A DNA stretch of 64,000 nt from Parascedosporium putredinis (lineage: Eukaryota > Ascomycota > Sordariomycetes > Microascales > Microascaceae): NCBI GenBank assembly GCA_949357655.1, contig CASHTG010000011.1, forward strand, positions 930,001 through 994,000, read 5' to 3'. Below, one piece after another: positions 23,725-34,762 of the stretch (positions within the stretch are counted from its first letter, which is position 1; each line of letters starts with the position of its first letter). The notes under the pieces are model-generated. The model saw nothing but the letters and a program-made list of their open reading frames with translations, made no database searches and had not been told where the DNA came from. The position numbers and the translations under genes were made by a program.

Positions 23725-26235
23725 TGCGAGATTGTGGGAGTGGTGGGCTGATGTAGTCGTGGTGCTTTGAGGACTATGCGTGTGGGAAAAAGTTATTCTC
23801 GGGACAAGGATCGATCAATTGAGATGCAGCCGAAGGTTCTGTTCCGGCTATCGGCGCACACCAGCTAGCGCAGTGATGAGTCTCGAGCATGCGCCAAAGC
23901 TCAATATGCCTCAATCAATCCACCAACAATCGGGTTCGTTCTTCTCGTGGAAATTTTCTTCACTTCATTTTCTCCTAATCCCAATAATGATATATCTAGT
24001 CTCGAGATAGGGAATGCCTCAAGCCTGGCAAACTCCATGGACCGAAACAGCAGGTCATATTTCCTTCACCCGAGGGGAGTTGGGGAGCTTCTCGGCTTCT
24101 TCCTATTGGCTTGACCCGCCCTAACGAAAAATCCATAGAGACGAAAATCGCCCAGCCTTTGTGGCATCATAGAGCTGATCACATGCCTTATGACTATGTC
24201 GGACTTGAGAGATCCCGCCCAAACTTGCCCTCGACATACTTAGCAGTGGGTATACACCTTAACTTCCTCCAAAATGCCCCAGACCTTGCGAAGACCGTAA
24301 AGAGCCGAAGAGATAACTCAGTAGCTTCGTCTCTATAACTGTCACCCATAAACACATCCATACATCAATTGTACTCTCCGTCTCCAACGCTAAGAACCGA
24401 AACAGAACCAGCGTGATCTCCCCAAAGCGAGCATCCATCTCACAGGACGGGACGCGAAGGCCCATCTGAGAGAATTGGGCGAAGTTACCCCATCACTAGT
24501 TTCTGAGTGTTGCACGGAAATTGAATGGTCTGACTACGAGCAGCCAGACAGAAGTCAATTTTTCAGCAACCTCAAACTTGAGATAATCTTGACGCCGATA
24601 GACCAGAATTCCACAACTGCATAATGAGATGATCCATTCTGTCAAACGTGCCATCCAGGTCTTCACATGATGGATGCTGTGGCAAAAGACCTATTCGTGT
24701 ATTAATACTTGATCCGTCCCAATGGAAGCAGCCTGGGAGCCGGTAATATTGATTATCGGATGAACGCCTAGGTTCCTTATTTTTAAAGGGGCTCTTGGTT
24801 TACATCCATGGATGGATCCATTCCAACATTGATCCCTCAGCCAAATGTGGCTGACTGCCGAGGTAGGGAGGCCCCTTTCCTTACAACTTGGAGGTATTAA
24901 GGACCCGACCCCCTTGGGAATTTGGCGCCTGACGGTGTGCTTCCTACCGATACATCCATCCATGGATGGAAGATTGATCCATTGTATAGGTGTAATTCAT
25001 AATAATACGACGAACCACCAAGTTGCTCCTCGTCATTAGGGCGAGTAAACCGTTGTAATAAAATAAACACCGCTAATGAGTGAACAAGGCGTGGCTTGGG
25101 TTGTTTCTCCTCTGCTCATGCCCCAACCCGTACAACAACGGTTGATCGTGCAGTGAAGCAGAGGCGTAATCTCCTTGGCGTGTCCCCTTGATCTGCCCCT
25201 CAACAAGGAGGTTGGGTCGGAACTAAACCCATTATGTTTGTTACACATACCTGTCAGGGGTTCCCTTCCAATCCGTGCGCTCTTCTTGTGCCTCCAGGTC
25301 TGCCTCAAACACGTCGTCTTCAAACGAGCGGCGATGCAAGTACCAATACCATCGTGCCGCATAGCTATTGATGGCTCGGATTCATCCATCCATCCACAAT
25401 TTAATAGTCAAGGCACGTCCTTTCCACCTCAGGCCCCTGCCGGTCTCCGTCACAGGGGCTGTTTTTGAAAGAATACAAGGGGGATAATACAGCTTGGATT
25501 TCACGATGGGTCCCTCATGTCCAATTTACGGAAGGGCTCTCCTAGTGCCCGCTCTCGGGGAACAAACCCATGTAATTACAGGTGGATGGATCCATCCGAA
25601 TCAAACGGACCCATCCGTCACCAACTCATATTATTTACGATGGATGGATCGAGCCTTGCCACCGTTCCTCCACCACTCGTACAGTTACCTCTGCTCTGAC
25701 AGCCTATTGAGAGTTCGTTTAATGAAAGGCGCTCACTGGCTTCCATTGTCAACACCCCATTATTTGTCCCCAAATCTCTCGTCTTGAGGGTTTCACCAAG
25801 TTCAACGCCCACCCATTTCTTTTTCTCCCGCCTGTTTTCTTCAGAATCTCCCCACCTTCAGATCCTGTCCTGTTGATAGTTTTTAACCTCGCCTCCGTGT
25901 GCTCTGCGCATCGTGACCGCGACAGCACCATATTTCTCCGCCTTCCTGCCTTAGATCTATCAGGAGCTGCAGGTATCCAATCGCGGTATGCCTCAGCTAT
26001 AGCAACTCTTCGTTCGCGTTAACCTCCATCCCTCGACCTCCCCTTTTCCAGCTGTCCATCGGCGTCCGCATACTCCACCCTTGGGAATCAGAAAGCCCGG
26101 TATCCGTGAATGACCAGCGGCCAAGGTTGAACATCGGGTTGACAAAACTTACATATATCCAATACTTGGCGGCTATCAGGTAGCCCTGGTCCGCACTCGA
26201 CACTCAACCCCGAGGCGCCTCCCTTCTCCGTCAAA
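23725..26235. other. Long spacer with palindromic TGGATGGATCC motifs
   Basis: About 2.5 kb without a gene that I can support. The middle (24.8-25.65 kb) carries repeated ATCCATCC/GGATGGAT motifs described separately. The last part before 26236 is CT-rich and contains several in-frame-less short frames; it is likely the promoter and leader of the downstream gene. Confidence 0.45.
24802..25650. repeat. Cluster of palindromic ATCCATGGAT / TGGATGGATCC motifs
   Basis: Copies lie at about 24802-24822, 24951-24984, 25382-25396, 25581-25619 and 25639-25650. Several are near-palindromic around CCATGG or GGATCC, so each could fold as a short hairpin or bind a dimer. Related ATGGATCC motifs recur at about 32658-32772. 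Their role is unknown. Confidence 0.5.
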
Positions 26236-28223
26236 ATGAGCCAAGTTAAGAACCTCAGGGCCATGTTCGAGAATAAAGGAGATGCCCCAAATCCACCTGA
26301 GCGCGGGCGTACTCTCACCCCTTCGAGTAAGCTCTCCTCCGCTCCCTCCACTCTTAGCCGAATTTTGTGCCAGATTTGTTCATCGTCTCGAAAGATGCCT
26401 AAGAAGCTTCTTCAACTGGGCCCTTGCTTTGCGGCAGTGAGAAAAGGCTAATCATACAATCCATTCATAGATAATGCAGAGGCCTCGAAGCCGCTCTCGA
26501 AAGTGCGCACTAATTTCATAGCGATTGAAAAGGACGGGAGGGTTGGCCTCCAGAGAGATCACAGTGGTGAATCCAGCGTTTCTCGGCGCCGTTTAAGCAC
26601 CGAAACCACTGAAGGTGCTGAAACGGTTGCTACCAGCGTCGCCGAAAGGACCGAGTCGATTGCCGCGATCGACGATCCCATCAAGGTTGTATCGATCCCC
26701 GCCAGGGTATCTGAGCCTGCCGTCATAAGCACCCAACCTCCCGCTCAGTCGGGGCCTCCGAACGAACCGGTCGTATCTGTGCTTACAGCCTCGCCGCGCA
26801 AGGCTACGACGGGGCCGAAGAGAGAAGGAACTCCCGACGCCGCCGCGAATGTGAATGGCCGCCAAGCCGACCCACCAAATTCGCTTCGAAAGGAAGCGCG
26901 TGATGCCCCCGCTAAGCGAAAGTTGGAGGCAAAAGTAGGCAATCGCCCAGCGACTTTGGCAGTTTCCCCTGCTATGAAGCCTCCGGCGAGCTGGGTCAAA
27001 GTCACCTTCGGTCGCTAGGCCCCTCCTCAGCCCCTCAGCAAGGGAGGGCCGAGCTGCAAAGCCACCACCTTCACCGGGAGCACCTGTCCAGAAGAAGACG
27101 GTGGTGTCTCTCACTCCTCTCAAACAAACCTCCAATATCTCTTCTCAGAAACCAACACCGTCTTCTAGCGCCAGGAGGCCGCCCCCACCGATTCACGTAT
27201 CCCCATCCAACAACATCACATCAGGAGCTGGCTTTGTCAAACCCAAGCCCAAGTCCCCAACCAAGCCTGTCAGACTACCCGCTAGCCTGATGGCTCCGAC
27301 CGCTGCGTCCGGCTCTAAGATCAACCCCTCACGCCTGCCAACGGGCTCGGGAGATGCCTCTCAGGTCACGCAACCTGCGCCTCGCTCCACAAGTAGAGCC
27401 AGCACGTCTACCACAACCTCGGTTTTGAAGCGTCAATCCTCGGCAGGCGGTAGCCGTCCAAGACCGAGCGTGGGACCCCACCCACGAAACTTCAGCACGA
27501 CAAATCGGCTGCTAAGAAGGAGAAGCAAGTCGATGAGGGTTTCCTCGCTCGCATGATGCGCCCAACACAGAGTTCTCAATCGAAGACCACGGAAAAATTG
27601 CCTATCACACCCCCAAGAAGGCCTCCACCAAACGCGCATCGACTCGACAGGGAGAGCGTTCGGAAAGCCGATCGAGGAGAGCCTCGAGTACGAGAAGGCT
27701 CCCTTCGCGGTCCGTGAGTCCTTCGCGGACTGGTACACCCAGCAGTTCTTCTAAGGCACCACTGCAGGAAGAGCCGATCACTGAGGATATGGTCAGGGCC
27801 GCCAAAGAAGCCGCCTCTAATGCCGTTGCCATCGCGCCTGTGACATGCGAGGGCACCGATCCCAGAATTATGGCGGGTGTCGATGCCAACCTCGGACCTA
27901 CTAGAGACCTATCTTCCTCCTCCGAACTCCCACCAGTAGAGACGGACTTCGATGAGCAGGCGCCCCCAGACGAGGGTTCGAACGCAGTAAGCAGCCTCAA
28001 TCGTGAGGATACAGCTGTGCCTGATGTTGCGGGGCCCGTTCTTGATGAACTTATCGGAGTTGACGAGCCCGTTGCCATCGATGAGTCGGTTGGCATCGAT
28101 GAACCCGATAATACTGTGCCTATTCAGCCCGAGCCTATCATTTTGGAGCAAACCACGCCCATCGTTACTGGGGTGGTGAACTCAGTGATCACCCCTACCA
28201 CTGATGTCGAGCAAGGTTCCTAA
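26236..28223 (+). CDS. Conserved-looking low-complexity fungal protein
   Basis: I do not recognise a function. Exon 1 from the ATG at 26236 encodes MSQVKNLRAMFENKGDAPNP; a GTAAGC..GCAG intron (about 26328-26479) joins it to SKPLSKVRTNFIAIEKDGR. The rest is rich in Pro, Ser, Ala, Lys and Arg with basic stretches, a block DKSAAKKEKQVDEGFLARMM, an RS-like part (ERSESRSRRASSTRR), and a more ordered C-terminal stretch starting EEPITEDMVRAAKEAA. Breaks: near 26998-27000 (net +1 or -2); C run 27476-27479 one short; C run 27610-27614 one short. After repair the product is about 620 residues. It is probably intrinsically disordered. Convergent with uS8m. Confidence 0.7.
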
Positions 28224-29105
28224 TGGGGAATGAGAATTATGGAGTTCCTATAGTCGAACGTGGACGGTTAGCGGGCTCAGGAAGGAAATCACGAAGTTCG
28301 TGGTCAGCAATGCATTCATTGAGCGTCCTCACTCCTTTTCTTTTCTTTTTTCTTTTTTTTTTTGTGCGTTCGAGCCGTATTGGTCATCTGTTTATATATC
28401 CTGGAAATAGAAGGGCAAACTGCACTGGCTGGATTTCAAATATGTAGCAAGTGGAAGACACACCCCATCTCAGTGACACCTTTCGAGTTGCACGGAAGCG
28501 AGGCGCACTCATTGAGGTAAAATGGCATTTCTTTTTCCTTCGGGACTACCACTATTTGCACATCAGGCGTAGCCAAGCTCTCCCTCTCCATCGTTGTTGC
28601 ACATTTATACGGAAGTGTACAGGCGAGTTGCGTCACTCAAGCGGAGTGCTTCTCAATGATGAATACAAGGAAAGCTAGGTATGTCAAGATAAAATCATCT
28701 TCTCACGTAGAAAACTTGAAAATGGTTGCTAGGATGCGATAGTCCGGGTTGTTTCGTGGCGAGGCTTCTCGTGTTTCCAAGAGAAATGATACATGGCTCT
28801 CTGACCCGCAAGATGAACATTGAGCCTATCATTACACTCTCTCGCTCATGAATCAACCCCACACCCTCATTCTAAGCCGCAGGGGCCTTGTTTATGACTA
28901 TCAAGCATACAACTAACTAGATATGACAACTATGTCCGAATATATAATACAGGGTAATCTGACAACCATTTTACCACCAGCGAGATCAGATCGAGGCGGT
29001 CAAATCCTAAATGCAAGTTCCAATAACTAGGACACTGCCACTAGCTACCATGCAAATTCTTTCTCAGACTCCATCACATTTGCATCTCCACTTCAATACC
29101 ATCTT
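28224..29105. other. Convergent spacer with pyrimidine tract
   Basis: 3' flanks of two convergent genes. A T-rich pyrimidine tract lies at about 28337-28363. No gene seen. Confidence 0.45.
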
Positions 29106-29591
29106 CTAAGACACCCGGCACAGGACCAACCCGCCACGATGTCTTTCTATCGCCTCTCTTGCCTCCAAAACACCTATGTCGGTCGAAACGAAGAGAGATT
29201 CACCCAGAGTTAACCCGGGGAATTGTTGAGAGGGAAGACCCCTAACGATTCTTTCGAGGCCTTGAAGATTCATGGTTACCAGCCTTTTAGGCTTACTCAC
29301 AAGCCTCAGGTTGGACATGACCGGTTTGCCATCCCAATACTTGAGACCTAGCCAGAGCCTCCGTGTGGCAACATTCGCATGGGTCGTAGGCTCTGGCGAT
29401 AGGGTCCCGGCTGTTTCGGGGTCTGGAGGAGCCGGGCCGCCTCGCGTAATACTGGAAATGTACCCAGCGCGGTGAAGAGCGAGGGAAAGGAGAAGGTTGT
29501 ATTTGGTATTCGGGATCGAGGTCAGCCCTAGTCGCGCGCGTGACGCATTTTGAAGGTGGGAGCATGCGTCGGCAATCGTTCGAATACCCAT
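29106..29591 (-). CDS. Mitochondrial ribosomal protein uS8m
   Basis: Bacterial-type S8 of the mitochondrial small ribosomal subunit, binding 16S-like rRNA. Intact single-exon frame of 161 codons from the ATG at 29591 (MGIRTIADACSHLQNASRAR). Family features: the N-terminal LQNASRARLGLTSIPNTKYNLLL; the middle NLRLVSKPKRLVTMN; and the C-terminal GLTLGESLFVSTDIGVLEA followed by REAIERHRGGLVLCRVS, the usual S8 ending. The frame stays open upstream to a GTG at 29606, but the ATG fits the family start. Divergent from the gene at 30369. Confidence 0.9.
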   Translation of the reverse strand: MGIRTIADACSHLQNASRARLGLTSIPNTKYNLLLSLALHRAGYISSITRGGPAPPDPETAGTLSPEPTTHANVATRRLWLGLKYWDGKPVMSNLRLVSKPKRLVTMNLQGLERIVRGLPSQQFPGLTLGESLFVSTDIGVLEAREAIERHRGGLVLCRVS

Positions 29592-30368
29592 TACGAAGGA
29601 CTTCACGAGTTAGAAGCCAATAGGTGGGATTCCGATATAGATGTGAACAATGACGAGACAGAAGCAATCCGCTACCGTCACTCAAACTGGGAGTGGCAGA
29701 GCAACCAGTCTAGGTGTACGCTAGGTTCTTTTTCAGTTATATTTTTGGGCCGTCGAATCGGAGATCATTGTCGGTCAAGGGTGGTTGTGAAAAGATGGGT
29801 TGAATGACGAGCCGAGATAAGGTGGTGCGATGCGGTTGACGCCAAAATAAAACTAAGGAAAAAATCTGAAGCTCATACATGCGAGTTGCGCAGCATTGAG
29901 TAGGATGACTAATATGTAGGTCTTTTAAAGAGAATGTCAATGGTAGTTGATTGGTCAAATTGTAAGTGGAGCAGGTAAGCGCCCAACTTCTTGAATTGGA
30001 ACTATGAGCAGCAACCAACGCGGGCTGGCGGTTCGATCACATCAATGATGGGAGCTGGAGGCATTTGAACAATGTCCCCTAGGACAAAATGTCTCCAGTC
30101 AACGAAACCGCGGGGGACTAATATGTGACATCCCCAGCTTCCCCCTCCTTTTTTTCATGGACGGCGCCAACCTTACCAATTGACAGTATTCATTTCTAAG
30201 AAACCCAGGCTTTCCTTCTGACAGCGATTCCCAAGTCAATATATTTTGTCACCCTGCCCTTTGCTTCTGTCATCTGCTTTCGTGAAACAGGAACCCGCCC
30301 CCACCCTTTCTTCCCCTCCTGGAGGGGATTCACCTCACGCCGCCACTTATCCAGCCGTCCTCACCAAC
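29592..30368. promoter_or_regulatory. Divergent promoter region, uS8m / 30369 gene
   Basis: 777 bp between divergent starts. A CCTTTTTTTC-like pyrimidine tract lies near 30148. No gene or other element seen. Confidence 0.4.
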
Positions 30369-31722
30369 ATGGCCTCAAACCCCGGGGAAGAGAATGTTGC
30401 TACGCTGTAAGTAAATCTGTGATGCACCTCCTCGCATTTTCCCCGATTCTTTGGCAATCGCCGGTCCGCAGGAGAGAGTGAGGCGCTACTAATAACCGTG
30501 CTTTACACTCCAGCTATGGTGATATCCACTACTTTTATGGGCCCCCAACACAGAGTCCCCGGCATCACCGGTTTGACAAAGGGTCTTATGTCTATTTATT
30601 TGAGAGCGCCGCTGAGAAACGGGCGCGCATCGAGATCGCCAATAATGTAGGAACGGATGATCAAGACGCCTTTGAAGGATGTTCGTGTCCCCTTTACTAT
30701 ACCTACTCCATTTTCTGTATCGCTCCTACTAGGGCTCCGCGTCTTGGTCAACATCTTGATGATGATATACCTAACCTTGGTGTTGCACTGCTTAGATTTA
30801 GATATGGCTCGGCTGCGATACTCGTATAAGCAGCACTGTGTAGTTTCATTGACCGTCGATGCCGAAGCGAACGACCCCAGCGAATGGCACCTCGCCACAT
30901 ACGACCCTCACAACGAGAACAAGTATCACTACAAGCTTCACTCTCTGGACATCTACTTCTGGACGCAGCGAGATGCTTTGCAGTTTGTGAATGGTATCCG
31001 AAGGGCTCCCGCCGGGGCAGGTCAAAGTTATCGATGAGCCTGCTCCACCCGCCCGCAACTCGGAATCGAGCTCGACTGTCCAGCAGCTCGAAAGACTAGT
31101 CTTAACGGAATCATCGGCAAACGGAAAGCAGCCTGAGCTATCAGGAGCTTCGGATTTCGCTCCAATGGCTTACAACCCAGCTGCTCCCGCAGCGCCAGAG
31201 GTCCTACAGCACCGGGAGAAGACCCCACCCCTGATGACGGGGCTGCAAATCCGCTCGCCATGGCCATGGCCTATGATACACAACCGCAAGCTTTTGGGGC
31301 CGGCTTCCCACCGCCCCTCCACCGCCAGGCGGTCCTAGAATGCCGGGTCCTCCGGCCGCTGCGGCGAATCAATTCGGAGGGGCCACACATCCAGGGCTGC
31401 AGAGGTCAGCTACGATGCCAGTCCCGACAGGTTCGCCCCATAATCCTTATACCAATGTCTTCTCTGGGTCGTCCGGCCCCACGCCCCCCCTCCTCCCCCA
31501 ACTACAAAAGGCCACCCACAGTACCAACCCCAAGCCGCCTCACAATCTACAGCTAGTCCTCCACGCCATGACTACTCAGTCCATCAACAAATGTACCGAC
31601 CTGAAGAAGGTGAGCCGGTGCCCAAGTTCGCGGCCGGGAAATCAAAGCTAGAGGAGCAGACCGGTCGTCTCGAGCGCGGAGTTGGCGGGATGTTCAAGAA
31701 GTTTGAAAAGAGGTTTGGGTGA
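30369..31722 (+). CDS. Conserved-looking fungal protein with Pro-rich C-terminal half
   Basis: Function unknown. Exon 1 is tiny (MASNPGEENVATL, ATG at 30369). Exon 2 encodes YGDIHYFYGPPTQSPRHHRF and a globular part; after an intron ending at about 30797 comes YSYKQHCVVSLTVDAE, then HLATYDPHNENKYHYKLHS and LDIYFWTQRDALQFVNGI. This about 120-residue ordered N-terminal domain is followed by a Pro/Gly/Gln-rich tail and a basic end, KLEEQTGRLERGVGGMFKKF. The tail is split by four breaks: GGG 31003-31005 (net +1 or -2), and C runs at 31228-31231, 31314-31317 and 31494-31500, each one base short. Repair of these gives one open frame to the TGA at 31720-31722. No motif names the role; the tail resembles linkers of cytoskeletal or trafficking adaptors, but that is a guess. 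Confidence 0.72.
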
Positions 31723-33259
31723 GGACAAAGTGAAGATATAGATTGGATATACCCGCACCTGCCGCAGTAGCTCAGCTTTTGTCACCTCCCTTACCTTTTG
31801 CCATTTGCTACCGAACTCAAGTATGTTTAAAGCGCGTCTCGTGAGACTCAACACGGCCGTTTGTGAATCAGAGAGGCGCGATGAATCAGGCTCCGTTCAG
31901 CAGTTAATAGAGAAATAAATCGGGCTTCATTTTTCTATGATTTTTCAACGTTCTCTCTTAAGTGTCGTCAGCGAGGGACCCATCTTCTGTAAACTTGAGA
32001 TAATCCTTCGACCCTGATTGACCTATCTATTCTCCCAGGTGACACATTCCTAAGGCACGGGCATTCGCGACCTTTCCACAATACAATACTCAAGCGCCGG
32101 GCGCCTAGGCAAGCCAGGCGAGCCCGATACCAACAACAACACTTGAGGTCTTCTTCTATCAATTGATGTGGGGTGGGTGGGAGCTGCGCCTAGGCTGCGC
32201 CACAGCCCCCATCACTAAAAGAGAAATGCGCCCTTGGAAATGACTGGAGTCCTCAATTGTGTTCAATTCACAACAACTGAATGCGCAGCGATCTCGAAGA
32301 CGAGGAGAATGCAAATTTCGAGAAGAGACAAGGCATATTACACGTATCTTCCTAGTCGTGCGGCCGGGCCGAAAACTTGAATGTTCCATGTCATCCATGG
32401 TATTAGACATCACTTTCAGGACTCCAAGGTTAACTTGCACTTGAGGGAGCTTCAAAGGCTGCTGAGACAAACCAATCGACCAGTAATAATAAAAGGTCGC
32501 CCGTAGAGGGCCACGGCTGGCCAGCTGAATGTCCCAAGCGGAACATTGAAAACCTCAATGTTCAATGTTCGAAGAGTGGCAATGCAATAGCAATCGCTCA
32601 GTGCTGCTGGCTCTTTGCTATTCTTTGCACCGTGAGGACAAGTACTTTTGATCAATTGTAATGGGATCCAATGGATGTTTTGCGATGATCGCCTGCAGGC
32701 CACCTAGCCTAAAAACCACGGCTCGAGCTGACATCCACTCAATCCATTTGATGGATCCAACAGTCCATCGCAACGCAGTTTCTACCGTCCCATCACTGCT
32801 TTCAGCTCAGCACAGCGTTGGATCATCCCGGTCGTATCGTCCTCCACGTTTGGCTCAACTCTTTCTTTTCCCCTCCTCCTTCATTTTTCCTCACATACAC
32901 GGCCATCAGCCAGCGCTTCCTGTTGCTACGAACCTACGACAAGGATTTCGACGCCAATCGACCCTGCCGAACAAGTCCTCCCTCTTCCAGAAACTGAAGA
33001 TTATACGCGCAAGCAACAGGAGATCGCGCAATTCAACCCAAAGCGTATTTCTTACCGAGGAGGCGTCTCATACTCTTATAGCGACAGGCCCCTTTGAGAC
33101 GAGACCACCTCCACAACATTACCATGTCCAGCTACCACGAAGTTCCTTCTCAATTGTGATCATTCCACTCCACAGCTCTGGCTTGGCCTTCCTACGGCCC
33201 TCGCCACGCTCTTCCCGAAAACAAGACTCTATACCGTTTTGTCCCCAGGGCCATCCAAG
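31723..33259. other. Spacer before the PPxY membrane protein gene
   Basis: About 1.5 kb. Open frames at 32661-33320 have no motif or support. ATGGATCC motifs recur at about 32658-32772, related to the cluster at 24.8-25.65 kb. The CT-rich last 400 bp is likely promoter and 5' leader. Confidence 0.4.
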
Positions 33260-34762
33260 ATGTCTCCATATCCCTTTGGTACGGATTACTCGACTCATTC
33301 ACGCCCTATCCCCAGGCTAGTAGCGACACAAAATTCGAATCATGCCACTAGAATAGTGATTATTGTGCGTTTCTCCACCCCTCCCGTCTACCAGGTGTAT
33401 CGGTAGTGGTTTTGTCGCGAGCTCCCTCCTCCGCGCCCCTGAATTAGGCCATATTCTTTGGCATACGCCCAGTACTCTCCCGCTAATAGGTCACCCTCTC
33501 TCAGGTATTGCTCGGGATCGCTGGGGCAGTATTAGTCTCATTTTCTTGTTTCTACCTTCTCCGTGCCCTCCGAAACCGACACAGCAATCCCTCATACATT
33601 CCCACCCCTTCCTGAAACGGCTTTGGTCGAACTGGCAACCGTCAACCCCAAAGGTATCATACCATGCAGCGGGATCAGAAGAGCCTGGTGCTCCTGAGGG
33701 TGGCGCGAGCGAGCCAACGAATTCGCAGCCTCGAAATGCAGCCAATGGAACTCGACGTGGAACGACAAGCTCGCGAACTGAGGCCACCCGCCTTCCTGAC
33801 CGCAATACATCCGTCCGCTCTGTTATGACACTGCCGCCATACCGGGTCGATCCGGCCAGCTCAGAACAGGTGATAGCACGCGAGGGGAAAGAGATGGTGT
33901 TGACGTTGTTGTGGAACTCCCGACGGAGGAGGATCTCGAGGCACTCCGTGACAACGAGATGGAGGCGATGTACCACATCCGGCAGGCGAGAAGACTAGAG
34001 ATTGAGGAGAGGGAGGAGCGCCGAAGGCTACGTCGCGAAGCCCGGAGGCGAAACGATGTAGTCGCTCTAGAGGTTCTTCGAGCTCGTGGACGTGCTGCCA
34101 GCAACAACTCCGTTGTCGACGTTCTCCGCCAAGATCATGAGAGAATACGCGACGAGCGCCAACGCACCGTCTCTAGTGTATCATATGCAGATTTAGGTGT
34201 CGCTCGTCACGATGGCACAAGAATAAGAGCCAACAGCACCGAGAGTGAGAGGGTCGGGCTCCTATCTGACGCTGCAAGCATTGCAGTATCTAACCGTTCG
34301 GGTGCTCGCTCGCCAGATGAAAGGGGTAGGAGCTGCTCTATTTTAACAATCGACAGCGATTTTCCCTCGCCAAGTCTCCAGCGGCCGAGGTCTAGGGCGA
34401 GCTCACAAACCGGGTCAGCAATTGGGGAAGCCGATGTAGGCGACTTGGCGATGCCACCATATTCACCCCCAGGCTACGAGGATGTCTCACTGGACACCCG
34501 CTCCGGCGGCACAACGCCGGTCGCAGAGTCCCCGCCCGGTTATCCGGGTCACCTACCCCGCCCTCCGCCCATTACCTCTCAGTCTGAAAATCGAGTACAA
34601 GACGCTGCTTCTCGTGAGGGCGAACGAAGCGATAGACGTAATTCTCGTCGTGGTGTGGATGGAGCACCACAACTACCAAGCCTTCGGCTAAACCAGATAC
34701 CCCAAATAGTCATCGAGCCGTTAGGCGACAATCCAACCACGGCTCGAAGGGGGCCTTCATAA
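33260..34762 (+). CDS. Single-pass membrane protein with coiled coil and PPxY motifs
   Basis: Unnamed. The ATG at 33260 opens MSPYPFGTDYSTHSRPIPRL. An intron of about 140 nt (GTGCGT donor near 33365, CTCTCTCAG acceptor near 33505) splices RIVII to VLLGIAGAVLVSFSCFYLL, making one clear membrane helix around residue 35. The following part is basic (RALRNRHSNPSYIPTP), as on a cytosolic face. Then come a disordered stretch, SVMTLPPYRVDPASSEQV, an acidic-to-Arg-rich coiled coil (EEREERRRLRREARRRND) and a Ser/Pro-rich tail with two PPxY motifs (SPPGYED near 34466, SPPGYPG near 34531). Two contractions break it: a C run near 33600-33606 and GGGG 33884-33887. PPxY motifs on single-pass proteins often recruit Rsp5/NEDD4-type ubiquitin ligases; that role is inference. 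Confidence 0.7.

Noticed and set aside
26236..31722. The low-complexity genes at 26236 and 30369 as chains of small separate genes
   Set aside because: Single-base repairs at homopolymers merge the pieces into one frame each, with continuous composition and shared splice logic.
32661..33320. 219-codon plus-strand frame upstream of the PPxY gene
   Set aside because: No motif; composition resembles CT-rich leader sequence, and the real exon 1 reads in another frame from 33260.
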